Part shown: positions 1 to 5,941 of the stretch, piece by piece
Layout: every line of letters starts with the position of its first letter
Numbering within the stretch: position 1 is the first letter of the stretch
NCBI GenBank assembly: GCA_030428825.1
Contig: JAUIEL010000331.1
Coordinates: forward strand, 1-7,516
Reading direction: 5' to 3'
Source: a bacterium
GTDB lineage: Bacteria > Planctomycetota > B15-G4 > JADJEK01
DNA: 7,516 nucleotides
Notes under the pieces: generated by a model
Databases searched by the model: none
What the model saw: only the letters and a program-made list of their open reading frames with translations
What the model was told of the DNA's origin: nothing
Position numbers and translations under genes: made by a program

Positions 1-252
1 CCGTGCGACCGACACGCGTGCCGCCCGTGGAGCGGGCCGAACGCCCCCTCCCTCTCCCGATCCCGGCGGACCGTGGCCCCCGAACGCCCCGCGGCCGAAC
101 CCCCGTTCACCGCCCCGCGCGCAGCGGATCCCCGCGAAGCGGCCCATCGCTCCACGCGCAGTGGCCCCAGCCCCGCGCAGCGGTGTGACCGGCCCGCGCA
201 GCGACCCCAGCCCAGCGCAGCGCCCCGATCGCCTCGCGCAGCGACCTACGGC
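1..252. other. downstream flank of the TPR gene pair, no gene recognised
   Basis: Apart from the repeat array, this flank has no gene, RNA or T-run terminator that I can support. Open frames exist on both strands only because of the high GC. A small hairpin CCAC/GTGG (152-155 and 161-164) encloses one repeat core. A convergent or following gene may lie outside the window. Confidence 0.5.
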
Positions 253-263
253 TCAGCGCAGCG
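119..263. repeat. degenerate ~20-bp tandem repeat, core GCGCAGCG
   Basis: An 8-base core GCGCAGCG (CGCTGCGC on the minus strand) begins at 119, 175, 196, 215, 236 and 256, with one-mismatch copies at 134 (GCGAAGCG) and 156 (GCGCAGTG). From 156 on, the steps are 19, 21, 19, 21 and 20 bp, so the period averages 20 bp and is not a multiple of three. A higher-order 40-bp period is also visible: 156-182 and 196-222 match at 24 of 27 positions and share the spacer CCCCAGCCC. The last copy overlaps the Leu-Arg-stop end of the TPR gene ending at 253, so most of the array lies in that gene's 3' untranslated region. No function is recognised. The spacers are too short and variable for CRISPR. Confidence 0.75.
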
Positions 264-1962
264 ATCCCGACGCCGCGTCTCCGTCCTTGCCGCGCGGACC
301 GCGACCCTTCCTTGCCTTCGGACCGCCGTTCGCGCGGGCGTGCTTCAGGAGCGCGAGGTTGTTCGTCGCGTCGCGGACCGCGATCTTCGCCGCGTTCTTC
401 GCGTTCTGGTCGACCGTGTCGTCCTCGAGCAGCCGCTCTCCCTCCTCGATCGCCAGGGCGTACAGCTCCTCGGCGCGGTCGAGGTCGCGCAGGAGGTGGT
501 AGTGGAGGATGAGCGCCGTGTCGTTCAGGAGGGACGGGTTCGACGGGTCGAGTTCGAGGGCGCGCTCGTACGCCCGGTACGACTCCTCGTAGGCGCCGGT
601 GTCGCGGGCGAAGAAGGCGTAGTTGTTCCAGTCGTCGGCCGAGTCGACCAGGACCTCGGCGGTGATCTTGAACAGGTCGCGGGCCGCCTCGAGGTCGCCG
701 ATCCGGAAACTCTTGTCGGCGAGGCCGCGGATCATCGCCACGGCGTCGCTCGGGTTCTTCTGGCCGGCGATCGTCGACAGGAGCGCGGGGAAGTCGCTCC
801 GCTCCATCTTCAACAGGACGCGGGAGGCCTTCGGGTAGGCGTTGTCGCGGTAGAGGCCGCGGACGCGCTCGAACTCGCACGCGGAGGCGAACGGCGGCCA
901 GAGCTTCGCCGCCTGGGCGAGGTCGCGATCGAGTCCCTTCGCGTCGCGCGCCTGCGCGTGGGCGACGCCGCGGCGGTAGTGCGCGACGGCGCGCGCGTAC
1001 GTCCTCGCGTCCCCCTTCGCGTGGCGGGCCGCCGCCGCGACGACGTCGTCGAGGAGGACGACGAGGCGCTTCCGCTCGTCGCTCGACGTCGACAGGAGCC
1101 GTTCGAGCTGGTCGTAGCTGTCGGTCAGCGTCGGGTCGGCGAGGAGCGACTTGTGGAACCAGGCGACGGCGCCCGCCTCGTCCTCCTTCGACAGGTCGAT
1201 CCAGGCGAGTCCGTTCAGCGCGAAGGCGTTCGAGTCGTCGTTCAGGAGGGCGCGGTGATAGAGCGCCGCGATCGCCGACCGCTCGCGCTCGGCGGCGGCG
1301 TCGTTCCCCGCGCGCTTCGCCTCGTGGATGCGCGGGAACCGGAGGCTCGCCAGCTCGACCAGCGAGTCGACGTGACCGTCCTCGAGCGCCAGCGCCTTCT
1401 CGAGCAGCCGTTCGGCCTCCTCGGGGTCCCCGCGCTGGCGCTCCGCCCGCGCCGCGCCGAGCCACGGGGCGGCCTTCTCGGGCTCGAGCGCGGCGGCGTC
1501 CTCGTACATCCGTCGCGCGTCGAGCAGCGCGTACCCGGCGGTCTCGTAGTCGCCGTTCCACGCCGCGCGCTGCCCCTGCAGCGTGAGCGCCTTCCCGAGG
1601 TCGCACAGCAGCGCGAAGTCGTCCGGCCGCTCGTTCGACGCGCGGACGAGCTGGACGACCGCCTCGTCGTACTCCTGCTTCGCCAGCGCGGCGCGGCCGA
1701 GGAGGAGCGCCAGTCCGGCCGGCGGGGCGTCGCGTTCCTCGAGCGCCCGGAGGAGCTTCAGGGAGGCGTCGACCTCCCCCTCGTCGAGCAGCGTCCGGGC
1801 CCGCTCGAGGCGCGCGGCGGCGGTCGCGGTCGCGGCGTCCCCGCCCTCGGCGGCCGGCGCGGCCTCGGCCGACTCCTGCGCGCGCGTCGCGGTCGGCGCG
1901 GCGAGCGCGCAGAGGAGGGCGGCGAGCCGGAGCGTCCGCTCGCGTCGGATGGGGTGCCTCAT
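253..1962 (-). CDS. exported TPR-repeat protein B (569 aa), function unknown
   Basis: The start is an ATG with GGGAG (plus-strand 1970-1974) 7 bases upstream. The N-terminus looks like a Sec signal peptide: a basic stretch with several Arg at residues 2-12, a hydrophobic core at about 12-23, and a likely cleavage after Ala28 (TRA|QE). The mature part is helical and rich in Ala, Leu and Glu. TPR-like units lie at about residues 51-80, 81-115, 116-163, 164-197, 247-279, 444-475 and 476-510; the unit at 247-279 has the typical NGLAWIDLSKEDEAGAVAWF pattern ending in DP. Residues 445-509 are clearly related to residues 370-434 of the upstream gene product. The tail from about 549 is basic and low-complexity. 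No catalytic motif, lipobox or transmembrane helix after the signal was seen. It is probably a periplasmic scaffold or adaptor (inference from TPR families). It is the second gene of a probable two-gene operon. Confidence 0.85.
   Translation of the reverse strand: MRHPIRRERTLRLAALLCALAAPTATRAQESAEAAPAAEGGDAATATAAARLERARTLLDEGEVDASLKLLRALEERDAPPAGLALLLGRAALAKQEYDEAVVQLVRASNERPDDFALLCDLGKALTLQGQRAAWNGDYETAGYALLDARRMYEDAAALEPEKAAPWLGAARAERQRGDPEEAERLLEKALALEDGHVDSLVELASLRFPRIHEAKRAGNDAAAERERSAIAALYHRALLNDDSNAFALNGLAWIDLSKEDEAGAVAWFHKSLLADPTLTDSYDQLERLLSTSSDERKRLVVLLDDVVAAAARHAKGDARTYARAVAHYRRGVAHAQARDAKGLDRDLAQAAKLWPPFASACEFERVRGLYRDNAYPKASRVLLKMERSDFPALLSTIAGQKNPSDAVAMIRGLADKSFRIGDLEAARDLFKITAEVLVDSADDWNNYAFFARDTGAYEESYRAYERALELDPSNPSLLNDTALILHYHLLRDLDRAEELYALAIEEGERLLEDDTVDQNAKNAAKIAVRDATNNLALLKHARANGGPKARKGRGPRGKDGDAASGSLR
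436..630 (-). other. C-terminal module shared with TPR protein A
   Basis: Residues 445-509 of TPR protein B. They align without gaps to residues 370-434 of TPR protein A with 38 of 65 identities (counted by hand). Conserved anchors are WNN, FFAR, GAY, ESY, AYER, NDT, YHL and RAEEL. The block spans two TPR-like units. Confidence 0.8.
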
Positions 1963-1969
1963 CGGTGGT

Positions 1970-1974
1970 CTCCC
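1970..1974 (-). promoter_or_regulatory. ribosome binding site of TPR protein B
   Basis: Minus-strand GGGAG, 7 bases before the ATG at 1962. It supports this start and lies in the 52-bp gap after the stop of the upstream TPR gene. Confidence 0.55.
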
Positions 1975-2014
1975 GCGGTCGTGGGATGGGTCCGGGCGGA
2001 GGGCGGGCGGGCGG

Positions 2015-3730
2015 TCAGCGCCCGCTCTCGTCGTTCGGCGGTCGCGAGTTCGACAGCGCGCGCTCGATCTCGGCGAGGAGCGCGGCGAGCTCGTCGTTCG
2101 GGTCCGTCTCGAGCGCGTCCTTCAGGGTCCGCCCGATCGACACGAGGAGGAACCGCGTGTCGCGATCGATCGCGTCCGCCGAGAGGAGGTCGTGGACGGT
2201 CTGCTTCAGACCGTCGACGTCGCCGCGTCGGAGGTCGAGCGCGGTCTTCGCCTGCGCGAGGTCGGCGCGCCCGCCGTCGAGCGCGTCGAGCTTCGCCAGG
2301 GCGGCCTCCGCCTCGTCGTACCGGCCGAACTCGGTCAGCACGAGGCCGAGGTTCAGCATCGCGTCGCCCCAGGCCGACCGCATCTCCCACTCCAGCGACG
2401 GGTCGTCCTTGACCGCCGGATACTGCTCCTCGCCCATCTCGACGGCGCGGCGGAACAGCTCCTCGGCGCGCGGGAGGTCGTCCTTCAGGTGATACAGCTG
2501 GATCAGGCCGGTGTCGTTCACGTACCGGACCGAGTCGGGCGCGAACTCGATGCACCGCTCGTACGCGGCGTACGACTCCTGGTACGCCCCGGCCTCCCGG
2601 GCGAAGAATCCGAGGTTGTTCCACCACTCGGCCCGGTCGTCGACCAGCGAGCACGCCCACTTCCAGAGCGCGCGGATCTCGTCCATGTCGGACGCGTACT
2701 TCTCGGCGTCGACGAACCTCGCCTCCTCGCCGCCGGCGAGGCGGAAGAGCGCGAAGCTGAGCGCGTCGACGGTGTTCACGAAGACCGGCGAACCGACCTC
2801 CGTCTTCTCGACCAACGCCTCCCGGGTCTCCGTCAGCCGCTTCCGCGTCGCCGCCGCGTCTCCCATGTCGGCGTACGCGTCGACGACCCCGGTCCGGCAG
2901 GCGAACTCGTGTGTCAGGGAGGTCTCGGCGAGCGCCGGGTCGGCGGCGGTCGCGAGGTCGAAGAGCGGTTCGGCGCGCCGGTACGACGAGATCGCGTCGG
3001 TCAGCCGGCTGATGCGGTCGGTCGCGGTCTCGGCGGCCGCGGCGTCGGCGCGCCCCTTGTCCCCCTGGAACCGGTAGAGCTGTCCCTGGTACTGGAGGCA
3101 GCGGCCGCGGGCCTCGTCGCTCGAGGCGACGAGCGCCAGCCCCTCGTAGAACGACGCCAGCTCGTCGTACGAGATCTCGGTGTTCAGGTAGCGCCAGAGG
3201 TCGCCGTGCGGCTCGTCGGCGAGCGGGTCGGTCGCGACGGCGACGGTCAGGAGTCCGACCGCCTCCTTCGGCTTCCCGCCCGAGCTGCGGAGCCACGCGA
3301 GGCCCTGCAGCGGGTAGGCGGACGCCGGCTCGAGGGCCGCCCAGCGCCGGTACGCGGCGGTCGCGGCGTCGAGCTCGACCGGCGCGTCGTAGCTCCGGTC
3401 GGAGAAGACCAGGTTCGAGTACCTCGTGCCGTGGACCAGCGCGACGAGGCGGAGCGCGTCGACCTCGTCCGACTCGGCGGCGGCGGCGAGGTGCGGGGCC
3501 GCGGCGTCGACCTCCCCGAACGCGTCGAGCACGTATCCGAGGATGGCGCGGGCGTGGGCGTCGTCCGGGCGCTCGGCGACGAGCTCCTCGGCGAGCGCGC
3601 GGGCGGAGTCCCATTCCTGCCGGCCCCACGCGGACCAGACCTCCTCGATCGAGGCGGTCTCCGTGGCGGCGGCGAGGGGAGCGACGAGGAGGGAGGCGGC
3701 GAACAGGGCGGTTCGCGGGATGGGGCTCAA
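2015..3730 (-). CDS. exported TPR-repeat protein A (571 aa), function unknown
   Basis: A TTG start at 3730 is chosen because it directly begins a good Sec signal peptide (residues 1-22: Arg6, hydrophobic core 8-21, cleavage AAA|TE) and has GGAG 8 bases upstream. The first internal Met is residue 289, so no ATG start is possible. TPR-like helical pairs are seen at about 27-57, 58-89, 138-171, 369-400, 401-435 and 451-484. The middle (about 180-360) is helical but less regular. The conserved block 370-434 is paralogous to the C-terminal part of the downstream gene product. Cysteines at 211, 278, 360 and 393 form no CxxCH haem motif. There is no lipobox and no enzyme motif. It is probably a periplasmic interaction or scaffold protein. 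It is the first gene of the leftward pair and is divergent from the MCE transport operon. Confidence 0.85.
   Translation of the reverse strand: MSPIPRTALFAASLLVAPLAAATETASIEEVWSAWGRQEWDSARALAEELVAERPDDAHARAILGYVLDAFGEVDAAAPHLAAAAESDEVDALRLVALVHGTRYSNLVFSDRSYDAPVELDAATAAYRRWAALEPASAYPLQGLAWLRSSGGKPKEAVGLLTVAVATDPLADEPHGDLWRYLNTEISYDELASFYEGLALVASSDEARGRCLQYQGQLYRFQGDKGRADAAAAETATDRISRLTDAISSYRRAEPLFDLATAADPALAETSLTHEFACRTGVVDAYADMGDAAATRKRLTETREALVEKTEVGSPVFVNTVDALSFALFRLAGGEEARFVDAEKYASDMDEIRALWKWACSLVDDRAEWWNNLGFFAREAGAYQESYAAYERCIEFAPDSVRYVNDTGLIQLYHLKDDLPRAEELFRRAVEMGEEQYPAVKDDPSLEWEMRSAWGDAMLNLGLVLTEFGRYDEAEAALAKLDALDGGRADLAQAKTALDLRRGDVDGLKQTVHDLLSADAIDRDTRFLLVSIGRTLKDALETDPNDELAALLAEIERALSNSRPPNDESGR
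2429..2623 (-). other. C-terminal module shared with TPR protein B
   Basis: Residues 370-434 of TPR protein A, the partner of the block at 436-630. Residues 451-484 behind it add one further TPR-like unit (LGLVLTEFGRYDEAEAAL). Protein B lacks this regular unit there and has a short helix and a basic tail instead. Confidence 0.8.
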
Positions 3731-3738
3731 GTCGGAGA

Positions 3739-3742
3739 CTCC
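3739..3742 (-). promoter_or_regulatory. ribosome binding site supporting the TTG start of TPR protein A
   Basis: Minus-strand GGAG, 8 bases before TTG at 3730. With the signal peptide that follows, it decides the start. Confidence 0.5.
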
Positions 3743-3764
3743 GGAAGGGCGAGGTTTCGATCGG

Positions 3765-3788
3765 GTGACCGGGTTACGACCGGGTCAC
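3765..3788. promoter_or_regulatory. putative operator: dyad containing an 11-bp-period direct repeat
   Basis: GTGACC at 3765-3770 is the inverse of GGTCAC at 3783-3788. Inside lies GACCGGGT at 3767-3774, repeated exactly at 3778-3785, one helical turn apart. It sits 35-58 bp before the TPR protein A start, where a regulator could affect leftward transcription. The binding protein is unknown. Confidence 0.35.
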
Positions 3789-3815
3789 TCGGACGATCGC
3801 GTCTCGTCGGCGCGA

Positions 3816-3836
3816 GAGCGGTCGTGACGACCGCTC
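3816..3836. promoter_or_regulatory. perfect palindrome (10 + 1 + 10), putative operator
   Basis: The left arm GAGCGGTCGT (3816-3825), central G3826 and right arm ACGACCGCTC (3827-3836) form a perfect odd-length palindrome near the middle of the divergent region. No T-run follows on either strand and no gene ends here, so a terminator role is unlikely. A site for a dimeric regulator acting on one or both directions is the likeliest reading. Self-complementary words are easier to get by chance in GC-rich DNA, but ten matched pairs remain notable. Confidence 0.45.
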
Positions 3837-3917
3837 GTCCTGGGCATAGCAACCGGCGGCCCGAATCTCCCTCGCTCGGCCCCGAACCGGTCGTCCGGGC
3901 GCCGATCGGTCCGAGGA

Positions 3918-3946
3918 TTCGACCCGGCGACACGAACCGGTAGGCT
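3918..3946 (+). promoter_or_regulatory. weak candidate promoter of the MCE operon
   Basis: TTCGAC (3918-3923) and TAGGCT (3941-3946) are separated by 17 bp and resemble -35 and -10 hexamers poorly to moderately. Transcription would begin at about 3953-3956, on or just before the GTG start codon. The box overlaps a 6-bp dyad (CGGTAG-G-CTACCG, 3938-3950), which could be an operator. Confidence 0.25.
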
Positions 3947-3955
3947 ACCGCGCCC

Positions 3956-5137
3956 GTGGGATCGGCTCAAGGCAAGGGGGCACCCCTGGACCACCCTCCG
4001 ACAGAGGCGGCGCTGCGCGTGGAGACGCTCGCCCGCGGCGATCGGACCATCGTCGCGGCGGAGGGGGACCTCCTGTGGGACCGGCTCGACCCGTTCGCCG
4101 AGGCGGTCGACGCCGCCGCCGCCGGCCCGGCGCGCGAGATCCTCCTCGACGTCTCCCGCGTCGGGCGCTTCGACTCCGCGGGGGCCGAGTTCCTCCTCCG
4201 CCGGCTGAAGCACGGCGACGGGCGCGTCCGCCTCCGGAACGCGCGCTCCGAGCTCCGCTCGTACCTCCAGGCGATGCCGCCCCCGGAGATGTTCCGGGGA
4301 GAGATGACGACGATCCTCCGGCCGGCGGTCTCCGACTTCATCGTCGACACCGCGACGGACGTGGTCGAGCGCGTCTCCGACCAGGTCCGCCAGTTCGGCA
4401 GCCTCTTCCTGCAGTTCGTCTACTTCACGACGATCGGGCCGTTCCGGGGGCACCGGGTCCGGACCGACCGCGCGGTCTCCGAGGTCGTGGTGACCGGGAT
4501 CGACGCCCTGCCGATCGTGGCCCTCGTGTCGGTCCTGATGGGGCTGATCCTCGGGTTCCAGTCCGCGGCGCAGCTCGAGAAGTTCGGCGGCGAGTCGCTC
4601 TTCATCTATTCGGCGAACATGGTCGGCGTCTCGATCACGCGCGAGATCGGGCCGATCCTGACCGCGATCCTGATCGCCGGCCGCAGCGGCTCGGCGATCA
4701 CGGCCGAGATCGGAACCATGGCCGTGACCGAGGAGCTCGACGCGCTCCGGGTGATGGGGATGAACCCGGTGTCGTTCCTCGTCGTGCCGAAGATCCTCGG
4801 CCTCCTCCTCGCGCTGCCGTGCCTGGTGATCGTCGCCGACCTCGTCGGCATCGCGGGCGGGTTCGTGACCGGCGTCGTCGTGCTCGGCGTGCCGCTCTCC
4901 GAGTACTGGCGGCAGACGCAGGAGGCGCTCCACCTCTCCGACGTCTTCACCGGCCTCGTCAAGGCGGCGGTCTTCGGGCTCCTGATCGGGCTGACCGGCG
5001 CCGCGAACGGGATGCAGGTCCGCGGCGGCTCCCAGGACGTCGGCCTGAAGACGACCAAGTCGGTCGTCGTCTCGATCGCGCTGGTGATCGTCGCCGACCT
5101 CGTGTTCACGATGCTCTTCTTCGTGGGGGACGTGTGA
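3956..5137 (+). CDS. mlaE: MlaE-type lipid ABC transporter permease with N-terminal STAS domain
   Basis: Inner-membrane permease of an MCE (Mla-type) phospholipid transporter, 393 aa. Residues ~20-110 form a STAS domain like MlaB: a beta strand ILLDVS at 62-67, then DSAG at 73-76, the usual Ser/Thr position of this fold. From ~145 it is a MlaE family permease (about 250 aa, usual size) with the hallmarks GLILGFQSAAQ (196-206), TREIGP (228-233), AGRSGSAITAEIGTM (241-255), EELDALRVMGMNP (259-271) and around five hydrophobic membrane segments. In-frame TAG at 3941 forces a start at or after GTG 3956. That GTG has no clear Shine-Dalgarno, so the start is uncertain. A CTG at 3986 preceded by AAGGGGG (3974-3980), or a GTG at 4019 just before the STAS domain, are alternatives. 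The stop overlaps the ATPase start by 4 bp, implying translational coupling. The STAS domain probably stabilises or regulates the ATPase, as separate MlaB does in E. coli. Confidence 0.93.
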   Translation: MGSAQGKGAPLDHPPTEAALRVETLARGDRTIVAAEGDLLWDRLDPFAEAVDAAAAGPAREILLDVSRVGRFDSAGAEFLLRRLKHGDGRVRLRNARSELRSYLQAMPPPEMFRGEMTTILRPAVSDFIVDTATDVVERVSDQVRQFGSLFLQFVYFTTIGPFRGHRVRTDRAVSEVVVTGIDALPIVALVSVLMGLILGFQSAAQLEKFGGESLFIYSANMVGVSITREIGPILTAILIAGRSGSAITAEIGTMAVTEELDALRVMGMNPVSFLVVPKILGLLLALPCLVIVADLVGIAGGFVTGVVVLGVPLSEYWRQTQEALHLSDVFTGLVKAAVFGLLIGLTGAANGMQVRGGSQDVGLKTTKSVVVSIALVIVADLVFTMLFFVGDV

Positions 5138-5937
5138 GCGACGCGGCCGAGCACCCGATCGAGGTCGACGACGTCCGGATGCAGTTCGGGGCGCGCGAGG
5201 TGCTGCGCGGCATCTCGTTCCGCGTCCGCGCCGGCGAGACGTACGTCCTCATGGGGCCGTCGGGGTGCGGCAAGACGACCCTCCTCCGGTGCCTCGTCGG
5301 GCTGCTGCGGCCGACCGGCGGTCACGTCCGAATCCTCGGCGAGGACCTGGTCGCGATGGACGAGGACGAGCTCGACCGCTTCCGGCCGCGGATCGGGATG
5401 CTGTTCCAGTTCGGGGCGCTCCTGAACTCGATGTCGGTCGGCGACAACGTCGGGCTCCCGCTCCGCGAGCGGACCGACCTCGACGAGTCGACGATCCACG
5501 CCATCGTGAAGATGAAGCTCTCGATGGTCGGCCTCGAGGGGACGCACCGGAACATGCCGAGCGAGCTCTCCGGGGGGATGAAGAAGCGCGCCGGCCTCGC
5601 CCGCGCGATGGCGCTCGATCCGGCGGTGTACTTCTTCGACGAGCCGACCTCGGGGCTCGACCCGGTCACCGCGTCGGAGTTCGACGAGCTGGTCCTCACG
5701 TTGAAGCGGTACGTCGGCATGACGGCGGTGGTCGTGACGCACGACCTCGACTCGGCGTTCCGGATCGCCGACCGCATCGGAGTCCTCTACAACGGCAAGC
5801 TCGTGGCCGAGGGGACGCCGGACGAGATCAAGGCCGTGGACGACCCGCGGATCCGGAGCTTCGTCGCGCGCGAGCCCCGGTCCCGCGCCGATCACGCGGC
5901 GGTCTGGCAGAAGTTCTTCGTCGACGACGGGGGGTGA
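5134..5937 (+). CDS. mlaF: MlaF-type ABC transporter ATPase
   Basis: Cytoplasmic ATPase that powers MCE lipid transport together with the permease, 267 aa and of normal length. All ABC motifs are intact: Walker A GPSGCGKTT at 41-49 (Lys47), Q-loop Gln92 in LFQFGALLNSM, signature LSGGM at 145-149 followed by KKRAGLARA, Walker B VYFFDE at 165-170 with catalytic Glu170, D-loop SGLD at 173-176, and switch His203 in VVVTHD. The FQFGALLNSM stretch and the KKRAGLARA after the signature are typical of the MlaF/Mkl branch rather than other importers. The start is GTG at 5134, giving a GTGA overlap with the permease stop and a G-run just upstream (5125-5129). A longer reading into the upstream frame is not protein-like. 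The tail from ~248 is short and of unclear role; in E. coli the MlaF C-terminus contacts the neighbouring subunit, which is not visible here. Confidence 0.95.
   Translation: MSDAAEHPIEVDDVRMQFGAREVLRGISFRVRAGETYVLMGPSGCGKTTLLRCLVGLLRPTGGHVRILGEDLVAMDEDELDRFRPRIGMLFQFGALLNSMSVGDNVGLPLRERTDLDESTIHAIVKMKLSMVGLEGTHRNMPSELSGGMKKRAGLARAMALDPAVYFFDEPTSGLDPVTASEFDELVLTLKRYVGMTAVVVTHDLDSAFRIADRIGVLYNGKLVAEGTPDEIKAVDDPRIRSFVAREPRSRADHAAVWQKFFVDDGG
5929..5936 (+). promoter_or_regulatory. ribosome binding site supporting the TTG start of MlaD
   Basis: GGGGGGTG ends 5 bases before TTG 5942 and overlaps the MlaF stop. No ATG is available near the start of the MCE protein frame, so this site plus the following membrane anchor decide the start. 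Confidence 0.5.
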
Positions 5938-5941
5938 CGAT

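Larger units (their letters stand above)
3731..3955. promoter_or_regulatory. divergent intergenic control region
   Basis: These 225 bp separate the leftward TPR genes from the rightward MCE transport operon, so promoters for both must lie here or overlap the gene starts. The region is slightly less GC-rich than the genes and is dense in short dyads and direct repeats (listed separately). The word AACCGG also occurs at 3851, 3885 and 3935. The last two belong to a 9-bp direct repeat CGAACCGGT exactly 50 bp apart (3883-3891 and 3933-3941). No small gene is supported here. Confidence 0.6.

Noticed and set aside
3..188. Small plus-strand gene starting with GTG
   Set aside because: Pro/Arg-rich product, no ribosome binding site can be assessed at the window edge, and it runs into the repeat array.
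119..263. CRISPR array
   Set aside because: The conserved core is only 8 bases, the spacers are 7-14 bases and similar to each other, and no cas genes are seen.
1897..1962. Tat signal peptide on TPR protein B
   Set aside because: There is an Arg-Arg pair at residues 6-7, but the following residues do not fit the twin-arginine consensus well. A Sec signal is more likely.
73..2412. Very long plus-strand open frame across TPR gene B
   Set aside because: Arg/Val/Glu-rich antisense translation without any domain. The minus strand shows a signal peptide and TPR units, so this is a high-GC shadow.
3816..3836. Bidirectional terminator
   Set aside because: No T-run on either side, and the flanking genes start rather than end here.
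1583..3943. Very long plus-strand open frame across TPR gene A
   Set aside because: Same reason: antisense to a convincing exported TPR protein, with low-complexity RVEREVG-type composition.
3785..4933. Minus-strand open frame opposite MlaE
   Set aside because: His/Asp/Arg-rich composition with no recognisable domain. The opposite strand encodes clear STAS and MlaE motifs.
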